From: an uncultured Anderseniella sp.
Lineage (GTDB): Bacteria > Pseudomonadota > Alphaproteobacteria > Rhizobiales > Aestuariivirgaceae
Direction of reading: 5' to 3'
Assembly: GCA_947488295.1 (NCBI GenBank)
Contig: CANKYU010000002.1
Coordinates: forward strand, 62,001-126,000
Length of the DNA: 64,000 nucleotides
This document shows positions 44,156 through 53,014 of the stretch, one piece after another; positions within the stretch are counted from its first letter, which is position 1; every line of letters begins with the position of its first letter. A program made the position numbers and the translations under genes. A model generated the notes under the pieces. That model was given only the letters and a program-made list of their open reading frames with translations, ran no database searches and was not told where the DNA came from.

Positions 44156-45241
44156 ATGTCACACAATTCGTTCGGCCATCTGTTCCGCATTACGACGTTC
44201 GGGGAATCACACGGGCCGGCCCTGGGCTGTGTCGTTGACGGGTGTCCTGCGGGGATTGCGATCACCGAAAACGATATCCAGGCATTCCTCGACAAGCGCA
44301 AACCGGGCACGTCACGTTTCACCACCCAGCGGCGCGAACCTGACCAGGTGAAAATCCTGTCCGGCGTGTTCGAGGACGACCGCACCGGTGGCCAGGTCAC
44401 GACCGGCACGCCGATCGCGCTGATGATCGAAAACGTCGATCAACGCTCAAAGGATTATTCCGAGATCCGCGACAAGTTCCGCCCCGGACATGCCGACTTT
44501 ACCTACCTGGAAAAATACGGCGTGCGTGATTATCGCGGCGGCGGCAGATCATCGGCCCGCGAAACCGCGGCACGCGTGGCCGCAGGTGCCATTGCGCGCA
44601 AGGTGACCCCAATGGTTGAAACGCGCGCCGCCCTGGTGCAGATGGGCCCGCACAGGATCAACCGGGAAAACTGGGACTGGGACCAGGTCAATGAAAATCC
44701 GTTTTTCTGCCCTGACGCACAAGCTGCTGGCCAATGGGAAACCTACCTTGACGGCATTCGAAAAGCGGGGTCGTCGTGCGGCGCGGTGATTGAAGTCGTC
44801 GCGTCAGGCGTGCCTGCCGGATGGGGCGCGCCGGTATACGGCAAGCTCGATCAGGACATCGCATCGGCCATGATGAGCATCAATGCGGTCAAGGGTGTGG
44901 AGATCGGCAACGGTTTCGAGGCTGCTGCGATCACCGGCGAAGAAAACGCCGACGAAATCCGCATGAAGGGCAACCAGCCGGAGTTCCAGTCCAACAATGC
45001 CGGCGGTGTGCTCGGCGGCATCTCGAGCGGACAGGACGTGGTATGCCGGTTTGCGGTCAAACCGACCTCGTCCATTCTCACCCCGCGCAAGACGGTCACC
45101 AGTGGCGGTGAGGAAACCGACATCATCACCAAGGGCCGTCATGATCCGTGCGTCGGCATTCGCGCCGTGCCGGTCGGCGAAGCGATGATGGCCATCGTGC
45201 TGGCAGATCACTATCTGCGCCATCGCGGACAGAACGGGTAA
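44156..45241 (+). CDS. aroC: Chorismate synthase
   Basis: The 361-residue enzyme makes chorismate from EPSP with reduced FMN, the last shikimate-pathway step. [19 protein letters not shown] at the start, [21 protein letters not shown] near 128-148, and the C-terminal [17 protein letters not shown] are all hallmark motifs. ATG at 44156 is standard. The HAD gene follows after 6 bp, so they are cotranscribed. Confidence 0.96.
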   Translation: MSHNSFGHLFRITTFGESHGPALGCVVDGCPAGIAITENDIQAFLDKRKPGTSRFTTQRREPDQVKILSGVFEDDRTGGQVTTGTPIALMIENVDQRSKDYSEIRDKFRPGHADFTYLEKYGVRDYRGGGRSSARETAARVAAGAIARKVTPMVETRAALVQMGPHRINRENWDWDQVNENPFFCPDAQAAGQWETYLDGIRKAGSSCGAVIEVVASGVPAGWGAPVYGKLDQDIASAMMSINAVKGVEIGNGFEAAAITGEENADEIRMKGNQPEFQSNNAGGVLGGISSGQDVVCRFAVKPTSSILTPRKTVTSGGEETDIITKGRHDPCVGIRAVPVGEAMMAIVLADHYLRHRGQNG

Positions 45242-45247
45242 GCTCTC

Positions 45248-45964
45248 ATGGCGCACGGGTACGAAATCAGGGCGCTGCTGTTCGATGTATTCGGCACCGT
45301 CGTGGACTGGCGCTCCGGCATAATCCGGGAGCTTTCAGCATGGGGAAAAGACAGCCATGTTGTCGCCGACTGGCCGGCCGTTGCCGATGGCTGGCGCGGG
45401 CTTTACCAACCGGCCATGCAGCGCATACGCGAAGGCAATCGTGGCTTTGTGCGCCTGGACATCCTGCACGAGGAAAACCTGCGCGACATCTTTGCCGAAC
45501 ATGGCCTCGATGCACCCATAGGTGAAGACCTGCACCGTCTGGTGACTGCATGGCATCGGCTCGACCCATGGCCTGATGTGGTTTCAGGCCTTGCCCGCCT
45601 CAAGACGAAACATATCATTGCGCCGTGCTCGAACGGCAATATCGCTCTCATAACCAACATGGCCAAGCGCGCCGGCCTGCCATGGGACGTGGTGCTGGGG
45701 GCAGAGGTTGCACAAGCCTACAAACCGCACCCGCAAGCCTATCTGGGATCAGCCGATGCACTGGCCCTGAAGCCGGAACAATGCATGATGGTTGCAGCCC
45801 ATCTCGATGACCTTGAAGCCGCTGCAGAACTCGGGTTTGCCACGGCCTACGTGCCAAGGCCCGACGAGCATGGCAAAGCGGCCGGTGCCGAAACCGCGCC
45901 CGAGGGATCAGTGGATCATGTTGCGGATGACTTTAACCGGCTGGCAGATCAGCTCGGCTGCTAG
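45248..45964 (+). CDS. Haloacid dehalogenase type II (HAD superfamily)
   Basis: The 238-residue protein has the nucleophile motif LLFDVFGTVVDW near residue 11, APCSNGN near 125, K in AQAYKPHPQAYL near 155, and MVAAHLDDLEAA near 180, as in L-2-haloacid dehalogenases; these release halide from 2-haloacids. Lack of the full aromatic pocket check keeps substrate uncertain. It is coupled to aroC and convergent with the TetR gene. Confidence 0.8.
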   Translation: MAHGYEIRALLFDVFGTVVDWRSGIIRELSAWGKDSHVVADWPAVADGWRGLYQPAMQRIREGNRGFVRLDILHEENLRDIFAEHGLDAPIGEDLHRLVTAWHRLDPWPDVVSGLARLKTKHIIAPCSNGNIALITNMAKRAGLPWDVVLGAEVAQAYKPHPQAYLGSADALALKPEQCMMVAAHLDDLEAAAELGFATAYVPRPDEHGKAAGAETAPEGSVDHVADDFNRLADQLGC

Positions 45965-45989
45965 GGCGAGATGAGGGTCCGGGCCACGG

Positions 45990-46586
45990 CTACTGCAACC
46001 GCGACTTGACGAGATCAATCAGGGTTCGCGCGTATTGGCGAAGCGGTTCTACGCTCTCTGCCGATCGAGAAAATGACCAAAGTCCCTGCACAGACATGGT
46101 TAGAAACACCGCAAGTTCGCCGAGTTGATCAGGTGACAAGGGACTTGTCGATTTGTTCGCCCGTTTGAGAACCTGGTAGAAACCATTTTGAAGCCGGACA
46201 TTATGAGCATTGACGGCATCATGAATATCCCGGTCATGCGGGCCGAGTTCGGTCATCGTATTTGCAACCAGGCACCCCGGCCCCGGCAGACGGTCATCGT
46301 CAAGGTGGGATAGTTGAAACAGAAGATAGGCCTCAATGGTTTCCAATCCGGCATCAGCCTGTTCGACCTGCGCAAACGCAGGCGTAACCACTTCATCCTG
46401 ATAGCGAGAAAGACAACACAGGAACAAGTCCCGCTTGCCTTCGAAATCCGCATAGATGCTGCCCCGGCTGACCCCGGTGGCTTTCACCAGATCGTCCATG
46501 GACGTGGCGTGGTATCCGTGGGTCCAGAACCGCTGCATGGACGCGACAATGAGCGTGTCTCGGGAATGTGATCTCGGTCGTGGCAT
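45990..46586 (-). CDS. TetR/AcrR-family repressor
   Basis: The 198-residue protein has an N-terminal HTH ([21 protein letters not shown], residues 28-48) and a C-terminal ligand domain of the TetR_C_13-like type ([14 protein letters not shown]). ATG at 46586 is the natural start; the frame continues upstream only through the operator region. Divergent from a haloalkane dehalogenase gene, with two 20-bp-spaced operators between them, it almost certainly represses that gene and itself. Confidence 0.88.
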   Translation of the reverse strand: MPRPRSHSRDTLIVASMQRFWTHGYHATSMDDLVKATGVSRGSIYADFEGKRDLFLCCLSRYQDEVVTPAFAQVEQADAGLETIEAYLLFQLSHLDDDRLPGPGCLVANTMTELGPHDRDIHDAVNAHNVRLQNGFYQVLKRANKSTSPLSPDQLGELAVFLTMSVQGLWSFSRSAESVEPLRQYARTLIDLVKSRLQ

Positions 46587-46600
46587 TTTCGGCTTGTATA

Positions 46601-46636
46601 AGAACGAGCGTTCCAATACAAGAACGATCATTCCAA
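46601..46636. promoter_or_regulatory. Two TetR operator boxes repeated at 20 bp
   Basis: AGAACGAGCGTTCCAA at 46601 and AGAACGATCATTCCAA at 46621 are near-identical, each a partly symmetric GAACG-n-GTTC/ATTC box. The spacing equals about two helix turns, so two dimers would bind on the same face. They lie 15 bp from the repressor start and 20 bp from the dehalogenase start. Confidence 0.7.
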
Positions 46637-46656
46637 AACTGTGGAGAGCAGTGCAA

Positions 46657-47544
46657 ATGACTACCCCGTCCAATCGATCGCGTTATGAGAAAAAGTATAA
46701 ATCCATTTATGGAAAGCGCATGGCTTATGTAGAGCACGGTGATGGAGACCCCATCGTCTTCCTGCATGGAAACCCGACGTCGTCCTATCTCTGGCGCAAT
46801 GTCATGCCGCATCTGGAAGGGCGCGGCCGGCTCATAGCGCCAGATCTGATCGGCATGGGCGATTCTGAAAAACTCGACGGCAGCGGTCCGGACAGATACA
46901 CCTTTGCCGAGCACCGAAAATATTTGCCTGGATTGCTCGAAGACCTTGGCATTGAAAACAATGTGACGTTGGTTGTTCACGACTGGGGATCGGCACTGGG
47001 GTTCCACTGGGCACACCAGAATCCGGCCGCCGTGAAAGCCATTGCCTTCATGGAAGCCATTGTTGCGCCGTTGCCGGCCTGGGAGGCCTTTCCGGCAAGT
47101 GCGCGTGACGTCTTCAAGGGATTTCGTTCCCCCGCCGGCGAACAGATGATCCTGCAGGACAATGTGTTTGTCGAAAACGTGCTGCCCGGTTCGGTTCTGC
47201 GGGAGCTGACGGACGAGGAGATGACCGAATACCGCCGCCCTTATCTTGATCCTGGCGAAAGCAGGCGGCCGACGCTCACATGGCCACGGCAAATTCCGAT
47301 TGCGGGCGAGCCGGCTGACGTTGCCGAAATCGTCACTGACTATGGAAACTGGATGGCGGGAACCGAGATACCGAAGCTCTTCGTCAACGCTGAACCCGGT
47401 GCCTTGCTGACGGGTGGCGCGAGGGACTTGGTCAGGGCTTGGCCAAACCTGACTGAAATAAGCGTTGCGGGCATTCATTTCATTCAGGAGGATTCGCCGG
47501 ATGGAATTGGCCAGGCGATCGCCGACTGGCTCGCTGGGCTTTAA
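46657..47544 (+). CDS. Haloalkane dehalogenase, HLD-II (LinB/DhaA-like)
   Basis: The 295-residue alpha/beta hydrolase matches LinB almost residue for residue in its active site: halide-binding N39 (LHGNP) and W110, nucleophile D109 (VHDWGSALG), acid E133 (FMEAIVAP) and base H274 (GIHFIQED). Family enzymes turn haloalkanes into alcohols and halide in the cytoplasm. Length equals LinB (296). ATG at 46657 has GGAGAG upstream. It is divergent from TetR and followed after 5 bp by a DUF4336 gene in the same operon. Confidence 0.9.
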   Translation: MTTPSNRSRYEKKYKSIYGKRMAYVEHGDGDPIVFLHGNPTSSYLWRNVMPHLEGRGRLIAPDLIGMGDSEKLDGSGPDRYTFAEHRKYLPGLLEDLGIENNVTLVVHDWGSALGFHWAHQNPAAVKAIAFMEAIVAPLPAWEAFPASARDVFKGFRSPAGEQMILQDNVFVENVLPGSVLRELTDEEMTEYRRPYLDPGESRRPTLTWPRQIPIAGEPADVAEIVTDYGNWMAGTEIPKLFVNAEPGALLTGGARDLVRAWPNLTEISVAGIHFIQEDSPDGIGQAIADWLAGL

Positions 47545-47549
47545 GAGCT

Positions 47550-48230
47550 ATGGAGAGGAAATCCGAACTCGGCCGTTTTACACCAATGCAGGGAATAGAT
47601 GGCGTCTTCACCGCGAACAACGGCAATCTCAGATGCACTGCCATCGAGCTCAGGGACGGCAGGCTCTGCCTGTTCAGTCCGGTTTCGGGACTTGGTGCGG
47701 ATGCCTGCCTCTCACTCAATGAACTCGGCAAGGTCGCATACCTGTTTGCACCGAACCATTATCACAACAAGGCACTTGTCGAGTATGCGACAGCTTTTCC
47801 AACAGCAAGGGTCTGCGCCGCTGCTGATGCCGCAGTAAGACTGGAAAAGGTCACCGGACTTAAATATCAAACCCTTGAGGATATCAAAAGTAGCCTGCCT
47901 GATCGGTTTGCCCTACTTAAGCCTGATGGACTTAAAACCGGAGAGGTCTGGCTTCGTCATTCGGCCGGGAAAACTGTGACATGGTTCGTGGCCGATGCTT
48001 TTTCGGGACCGAAAACACTCGACACCTCCGGCGTGTGCGACACACCTGCCATGCTCGGGACGTTCCCCGGCTTCGCAGTTCGAGACAAAAAAACCTATGT
48101 GGATTGGATTCATGCGCAATTGAAAGAAGATATGCCGACCCGCGTCGTGCCCTGCCATGGTGCAATCGTGCAATCAACAAAGCTGACCGGACTGTTACGT
48201 AAGTTGGTGGATGACAAACTTGTAAGATAG
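47550..48230 (+). CDS. DUF4336-like protein (degenerate metallo-hydrolase fold)
   Basis: The 226-residue protein resembles DUF4336 proteins, which look like metallo-beta-lactamase-fold hydrolases: a first strand pair with CTAIELRDGRLCLFSPV, YLFAPNHYHNKAL in the place of the HxHxDH loop, and later WFVADAFSG and VVPCHGAIV. The normal metal motif is not intact (NHYHNK instead of HTHxDH), so activity is uncertain. Five bp after the dehalogenase, it shares the TetR-controlled transcript and may act on the product or carry it. Confidence 0.65.
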   Translation: MERKSELGRFTPMQGIDGVFTANNGNLRCTAIELRDGRLCLFSPVSGLGADACLSLNELGKVAYLFAPNHYHNKALVEYATAFPTARVCAAADAAVRLEKVTGLKYQTLEDIKSSLPDRFALLKPDGLKTGEVWLRHSAGKTVTWFVADAFSGPKTLDTSGVCDTPAMLGTFPGFAVRDKKTYVDWIHAQLKEDMPTRVVPCHGAIVQSTKLTGLLRKLVDDKLVR

Positions 48231-48306
48231 CAGAACTGGCACGCCAAATGGCCGCGATATTCCTCGCCTTGACGAAGCCTGTTGCAATCAGATCGTGCCT
48301 AGGCGT

Positions 48307-49377
48307 TTACGCGCCCACGTTCGTAGGCTTGTCGCACACCACCAGTTTTGACAGGAATACCGGGCGGCTTTCGGCATGGACCAGCCCTGCTTCACTGAAA
48401 ATGCCTGTCAGATCTTCCTTGATGTAACTGCCGTAATAGGGCTCATGAAAATCCTTCGGAAACGACTGCAACATGCCGTCAAAGCCATCAACATCACCCA
48501 GTTGCAGTGAATCCATGAAGATCAGCCGTCCGCCGGGTTTCAGCACGCGGGCAAATTCACCGGCAATAACGCGGCGCACCTTGGGCGGCACTTCGTGAAA
48601 CAGGTAGATGGACGTCACCACATCCAGTGATCCATCGGCAAAGGGGAGTTTTTCGGCGTTTGCGACTTCATAACTGACCGATGAATAGCCTTTCAGATGG
48701 CGCTTTGCCTCTGTCAGGTAGGCGTCGGACAGATCCGACAGGGTCAGATCGATACGCGGATAGGCCTGCTTGATGAAGCGGCCAAACCGGCCTGTCCCGC
48801 AGGCGATGTCGGCGATACTGGTTTTGCGCTGGTCCCGCCCGCGCATGAACTGCCACAGCGGCACCAGGCACTCGCGGCGCATGGCATTGGTGGAGCCGGA
48901 AAACAGCACCTCGGTTTGCATGTCGTAGATTTCGGCACTGTCCTCGGTCAGGTACCCACCTGTCTGATAGTGGAAATTCTGCAGGAAATAGGCCGGCAAT
49001 TCGTCTGCCTTGTCAGGCGAATAAACCTCGGTACCTTCACCTTTGGCCTTGCGCTCGGCTGCAACCGGCACATCGGCCAGAAACGCACGCGAAGTTTTCA
49101 GAAGCCGGCCCGGCGAACCGTCTGCATCACGCGGCAGCGGATAATAACCGGCTGTAACATTGTCGAGGTCACGCTGAAATGTGCCGGCCAGGCTGGCCAG
49201 CAACCGCTCCATGCCGGGTCCCTTTTGCCGGGGTTTTTCAAGGGTCACCTCGGATACGCCGGACTTTGTCTTGCGGAACTGTCCGGCGGCAAGGCCGTGG
49301 CCCATATACCAGGCAACGCGGGCGCCCTGGCGGGCGGTGTAGGCCAATTTTTCAAGTGGTGTCAGCATGGTCTTCAC
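48307..49377 (-). CDS. Class I SAM-dependent methyltransferase, large type (356 aa)
   Basis: The methyltransferase core lies in the C-terminal half: IADIACGTGRFGRFIKQ near 190-206, then acidic LSDLS near 217 and SLDVVTSIYLFHEV near 255, followed by RVLKPGGRLIFMDSLQLGD. The N-terminal 180 residues form an extra helical domain that includes YYPLPRDADGSPGR. The start is GTG at 49377 or ATG at 49368; both fit. Related proteins modify lipids, quinones or similar amphiphiles. It stands alone. Confidence 0.8.
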   Translation of the reverse strand: MKTMLTPLEKLAYTARQGARVAWYMGHGLAAGQFRKTKSGVSEVTLEKPRQKGPGMERLLASLAGTFQRDLDNVTAGYYPLPRDADGSPGRLLKTSRAFLADVPVAAERKAKGEGTEVYSPDKADELPAYFLQNFHYQTGGYLTEDSAEIYDMQTEVLFSGSTNAMRRECLVPLWQFMRGRDQRKTSIADIACGTGRFGRFIKQAYPRIDLTLSDLSDAYLTEAKRHLKGYSSVSYEVANAEKLPFADGSLDVVTSIYLFHEVPPKVRRVIAGEFARVLKPGGRLIFMDSLQLGDVDGFDGMLQSFPKDFHEPYYGSYIKEDLTGIFSEAGLVHAESRPVFLSKLVVCDKPTNVGA

Positions 49378-49518
49378 AATGTGCGCTCTTGCAGCGGCAT
49401 TTTCAAGAATCCTTCCGTTGCCTGTTTTGCCAATTTAGACACCGCAATTGCAAAGAGCATTGAACGAGTAAAAACGACTGGACCCGGACGCATCGATTTG
49501 GAGAGTTGACTTGCCCTG

Positions 49519-50037
49519 CTACAACCGACAATCCATCAGTTGAATTGCGGTGCGCGCATTGGAGCCAAAAACCATGGTTTTTGATCTGTCACCTTGGGAA
49601 AAACGCACCTTTGCTCCAGCGATCTCAGAACCAGACACCGTGATTTCCCTGCCGCCTGCGGTGTCATCTACATCAATGGTAAAGGCAATGCTCTGGCCCG
49701 CCTTGAGCTGAGCTATATCCAGACTGATCCGACTGTCGCCATCCTTGACGTCCGGAGAATTGAGCAGTGACTTGGAGCCGGTTGTAATTTCCAACGGCTG
49801 AAAGACCTCCACACCTGCACCCTTGCCGGTCACATCGAATATCAAGCCGGATTTCGAACCGGACAGATCAAGTAATATTTTTGCGCCTGCTATCGTGCAG
49901 GACCCAGTGTTTGTAAACGTGAACCTGTCTTTCGGGGCCCCTTCATCAAAGGAAACAGCCATGTCGGCATGAGCCAATGTGGCGACGCCGGTGCATAGAA
50001 CTGCGGCAGTGAACAGCGTTTTCAGTAAAAGCTTCAT
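49519..50037 (-). CDS. Secreted protein of unknown function
   Basis: The 172-residue precursor has a clear Sec signal (LFTAAVLCTGVATLAHA, cleavage near 24). The mature part is beta-rich (RFTFTNTGSCTIAGAKILLDL, and IAFTIDVDDTAGGREI) and has two Cys residues. The middle and end suggest an Ig-like or aggregation-free periplasmic protein. It ends in MDCRL. No family recognised. It stands between a methyltransferase and the ECF operon and seems to have its own promoter in the 207 bp before 50037. Confidence 0.6.
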   Translation of the reverse strand: MKLLLKTLFTAAVLCTGVATLAHADMAVSFDEGAPKDRFTFTNTGSCTIAGAKILLDLSGSKSGLIFDVTGKGAGVEVFQPLEITTGSKSLLNSPDVKDGDSRISLDIAQLKAGQSIAFTIDVDDTAGGREITVSGSEIAGAKVRFSQGDRSKTMVFGSNARTAIQLMDCRL

Positions 50038-50244
50038 GGTTTGATATCCAAGTTTGGTTGCGAGTGCATAAACAGGCCGGGAATGCCGGTCACCAACCAG
50101 TACGCATTGCACGCGTCGGAAGTTCAGCAGGTGCCTTTCATTCGTTTCGATCAGGCGGTCGTCTGCACGTCCGGAAAACTGGATGACTGCCCGCCGGGCA
50201 GTTGGAATGCCGCAAGCTCGGTGCATTGCTTAAAGCATGAGGAT

Positions 50245-50703
50245 TTACTCAGTCGCATCCTCCTGCAGTTTTTGCAGCAATGGTCTCCCGACACCCAGTT
50301 TCGGTATCGTGCGCCGCACGTCGTCAGGCAGAGTGGTTGCGGTTTCGCGGAGCGCGCGTTGCAGCACGACAATCAGATCACCGGCTGCGGCGCGAACATC
50401 CGCCTGGGTTGCCTCCAGTGCGGCCGGATCAAATACTTCGGCTGTCAGCGCCGAATGCTGACTGTCACGCGCCGCCTGCAAGACACGTAGGGCGTCAAGC
50501 AAGCGGCCCTGATCAGATCGTATTGCCAGTTTGAAAGCTTCCCTTACCTCCGGTGGAATGTCCTGTCCCCCACCGGGTTCAGCTAAGATGGACTGATAGA
50601 CATAGTCCCTGCCGGCGTACACGCCGATAAAGCCCAGCGTGGCAAAATTCACCATCAAGGACGCGATCAAAGCCGCGACGAGGATTTTGATCGGTCGAGT
50701 CAT
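50245..50703 (-). CDS. Periplasmic heavy-metal-sensor-like (Spy/ZraP-type) membrane-anchored protein
   Basis: The 152-residue product has one N-terminal membrane anchor (ILVAALIASLMVNFATLGF) and a long helical, acidic periplasmic part with a stretch of the LTxxQ-like type used in Spy/CpxP/ZraP chaperones. It ends in a charged tail. ATGA overlap ties it to the anti-sigma gene, so it works in the same envelope-stress circuit, perhaps as a periplasmic sensor. Confidence 0.65.
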   Translation of the reverse strand: MTRPIKILVAALIASLMVNFATLGFIGVYAGRDYVYQSILAEPGGGQDIPPEVREAFKLAIRSDQGRLLDALRVLQAARDSQHSALTAEVFDPAALEATQADVRAAAGDLIVVLQRALRETATTLPDDVRRTIPKLGVGRPLLQKLQEDATE

Positions 50704-51086
50704 GGAAGCATTCCTCCAAGAGCAATTGTCAACAAGGCCGGTGCATTTGCACTGACCGGGACAAGAACCGTTGCGGCGGCGCCGCCAACGCTTGCCAACG
50801 AACCCCAGCCGAGAATGCGTCTGACGGGCAGAAGTGACATCAGGCCCAGGCTTTCCTGACGCCGGATTATGGCTTGCTGCACCGTCGCAGAGACAATTCC
50901 GGCTGCCGTGTCATCCATGATTGCGGTATCAACCATGCCAACCATTTTCGTCATTTCGTCGAGTAGCGGCTGAGCTTGTGCATTGACCGAAAGCAACTCC
51001 CGCCCGGCCTGCCGCTGATGTTGGGGCCAGCGATCAAGATCGGGTCCCCAGCGCAAAAGTGCTTCATCAAATTCTTCCAGTGTCAT
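50700..51086 (-). CDS. Probable anti-sigma factor (single TM)
   Basis: The 128-residue protein has an acidic cytoplasmic N-terminus (TLEEFDEALLRWGPDLDRWP) and one C-terminal membrane segment at about 88-125. This is the standard layout of an ECF anti-sigma factor that holds its sigma at the membrane. Its start overlaps the sigma stop by ATGA and the next gene's start overlaps its stop in the same way. No zinc-binding HxxxCxxC motif is visible. The assignment rests on context and topology. Confidence 0.65.
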   Translation of the reverse strand: MTLEEFDEALLRWGPDLDRWPQHQRQAGRELLSVNAQAQPLLDEMTKMVGMVDTAIMDDTAAGIVSATVQQAIIRRQESLGLMSLLPVRRILGWGSLASVGGAAATVLVPVSANAPALLTIALGGMLP

Positions 51087-51628
51087 GACAGCTCCCTGTA
51101 AATATCGCGCAAGCTGCGCCGTGCTCTTACCAATAATTGTTCCACCGCACCTTCTGAGCCCCCCATGATCACTGCAATCGCCGCGTTGGACTGTTCCTCA
51201 TGCGTAGACAGCATCACAGCTAGCCGTTGCTTGTCCGGCAGACGATCAATCGCCTGCTGCATGATCGTAAGTGACTGCCTGTCCTCAACCACCACGTCAG
51301 CACGCGCCGCCGACGATTCCATATCGGGAAGTTCGCCGACGGCCGTTTCCGACCGCCGCTTGTCCTTGCGCAACCGGTCGATGGACCGATTGACCGCCAC
51401 GCGGTAAAGCCAGGTGGAGAACCGCGCTTCACCGGGCTTCCATTGCTCAGCGGTTTTCCAAACCTGCCAGAACGCCTCCTGCACGACCTCATCGGCATCT
51501 TCTGTTGAGCGCACGTATCGCTTGACGATGGCGTGGAGTTTGGGCGAATGGCGTTGTACCAGCAGGTTAAAGGCTCGTTGATTGCCTTTTCCCGTTTCAG
51601 CCAACAATTGATCATCATCGCTCCGCAT
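51083..51628 (-). CDS. ECF-type RNA polymerase sigma factor
   Basis: The 181-residue sigma-70-family protein has region 2 (YVRSTEDADEVVQEAFWQVW near 40-60, with the -10 recognition helix) and region 4 (LAVMLSTHEEQSNAAIAVIM near 130-150). It has no region 1 or 3, as usual for the extracytoplasmic-function class. It is coupled to the probable anti-sigma gene and 27 bp after the Spy-like gene, so it is read with the desaturase transcript. Confidence 0.9.
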   Translation of the reverse strand: MRSDDDQLLAETGKGNQRAFNLLVQRHSPKLHAIVKRYVRSTEDADEVVQEAFWQVWKTAEQWKPGEARFSTWLYRVAVNRSIDRLRKDKRRSETAVGELPDMESSAARADVVVEDRQSLTIMQQAIDRLPDKQRLAVMLSTHEEQSNAAIAVIMGGSEGAVEQLLVRARRSLRDIYRELS

Positions 51629-51655
51629 GGGTTGAACGCTAGTGACAAATCGCGG

Positions 51656-52039
51656 TCAATTGAACTCGGCGCGCATTTTTTTGCGTGCCGCGTCCACGAT
51701 CTCACGGTATCTGGCCATCTGGCCTGAGTTCAGCACGGTTGATAAACGCGCTTCGGTGTTCTCCAGAGAGTTCCTGATTGGGCTCCTGACTTTTAACATC
51801 TGGCGTATCGAGGGCTTTGTGCCTCGTTTGATGCCTGCGGATTTCAATATCGAGACGCGCTCCTGAACGCCCTCTGTAATGATGGGTTCTGCCTTTGTCT
51901 TTTGTTCCTCGGTCAGGTTCAGTTGCTCGGCAATCTTCTCGATTTCCGGGTTGTTCAGAGTTTGAGCTGCAGCAGGTGCGATCGCAGAGCCGGCAAGCAG
52001 ACTGGCGGCCAGAATAATGGTACAGGCAAACTTTTTCAT
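51656..52039 (-). CDS. Periplasmic Spy/CpxP-like protein
   Basis: The 127-residue precursor has a Sec signal (ILAASLLAGSAIAPAAAQ, cleavage near 25) and a helical mature part with LNLTEEQKTKAEPII, the LTxxQ motif of Spy/CpxP periplasmic chaperones. These bind unfolded proteins or sense envelope stress. Its start overlaps the stop of the desaturase gene (ATGA), so it sits between that enzyme and the sigma factor. Confidence 0.8.
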   Translation of the reverse strand: MKKFACTIILAASLLAGSAIAPAAAQTLNNPEIEKIAEQLNLTEEQKTKAEPIITEGVQERVSILKSAGIKRGTKPSIRQMLKVRSPIRNSLENTEARLSTVLNSGQMARYREIVDAARKKMRAEFN

Positions 52040-52947
52040 GATCTTTCCTTCTTCGTATCCGGTTTAAACGGATTGTTGAGCGTGAGTTTTGAATACCGTC
52101 TCGGGTTGTTCGGCGACCAACCCGGCGGAGCAAACAGATAGTGACGCAGCTCCCTGAATGACCTGGCAGACAGGGCATCACCCAGCATGCGCCGCCACTC
52201 CCACAAAGCGATTTTGACCGGGTTGTAGCTAACCACCGGAACGGTCAGGCCGTAGCGGGGTTTTTCGGTTTCAGACGCAAATGTGCCAAAAATTCGATCC
52301 CATATGATCAGAACGCCGCCGTAGTTCTTGTCGAGATAATCTCCGTTTGATGCATGATGAACCCGGTGATGGGATGGAGTGTTCAACAGCCACTCAATCG
52401 GCCGCGGCAGCTTCTGCACCAGCTCGGTATGAATCCAGATCTGATAGAACAGGCTGGCGGCCAGCATTCCAAAAACCGCAACCGGATGAAATCCAATCAG
52501 CACCAGCGGCGCAAAGAACAAGAAACTTCCTGACAGCAGGCCTGTCCAGCCCAGACGTACGGCAACTGAAAGGTTCATCTCTTCCGGTGTGTGGTGCACC
52601 GAGTGCGTTGCCCACAACCAGCGCACTTCGTGTGCCAGGCGGTGGTGCCAGTAGTAGGCAAGCTCAAACAAGACAAAGAGCAGCACCCAGTTTACCGGAT
52701 TGTTCAGTTCGAGCGTGAACGGGCGGTAGCTGTATAGCCAGAACAGAATGGCTGCCGCGATGCCGGCGGACATGGTGTCGATCAGGCGTTTGCCAATAGC
52801 GACGCCGAAAGAGGCGGCTGCAGCTTTCCAGTCATATTCGTTTTTACGTTTCCAGATCAGCCATATGGCTTCCACAAGCACTATGCCGGCCAGAAACAAC
52901 AAGAACAGACCAGCGCCGGATCGGGGTTCAAATGAACCGAATTCCAT
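52036..52947 (-). CDS. Sterol-desaturase-family (fatty-acid hydroxylase-like) membrane enzyme
   Basis: The 303-residue protein has 5-6 membrane segments and the conserved diiron histidine clusters YYWHHRLAHE (HxxxH), HSVHH and HHRVHHA, the hallmark of the fatty acid hydroxylase superfamily. It likely oxidises a membrane lipid or carotenoid. ATG at 52947 has GGAGG 7 bp upstream. First gene of the unit with the Spy-like protein and the ECF sigma/anti-sigma pair, it is a candidate for lipid change under stress. A perfect stem-loop lies 20 bp upstream. Confidence 0.85.
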   Translation of the reverse strand: MEFGSFEPRSGAGLFLLFLAGIVLVEAIWLIWKRKNEYDWKAAAASFGVAIGKRLIDTMSAGIAAAILFWLYSYRPFTLELNNPVNWVLLFVLFELAYYWHHRLAHEVRWLWATHSVHHTPEEMNLSVAVRLGWTGLLSGSFLFFAPLVLIGFHPVAVFGMLAASLFYQIWIHTELVQKLPRPIEWLLNTPSHHRVHHASNGDYLDKNYGGVLIIWDRIFGTFASETEKPRYGLTVPVVSYNPVKIALWEWRRMLGDALSARSFRELRHYLFAPPGWSPNNPRRYSKLTLNNPFKPDTKKERS

Positions 52948-52966
52948 AACGAGACCTCCGTAATAT

Positions 52967-52992
52967 GCCATCCGGAAATCAATCCGGATGGC
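52967..52992 (-). terminator. Perfect 9-bp stem-loop before the desaturase gene
   Basis: GCCATCCGG and CCGGATGGC pair around an 8-nt loop, 22 bp after the stop of the small secreted-protein gene on the minus strand and 20 bp before the desaturase start. No T-run follows. It could attenuate readthrough from the upstream gene. Confidence 0.45.
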
Positions 52993-53014
52993 TGAGGGTT
53001 GCTGACTTGCTGAA

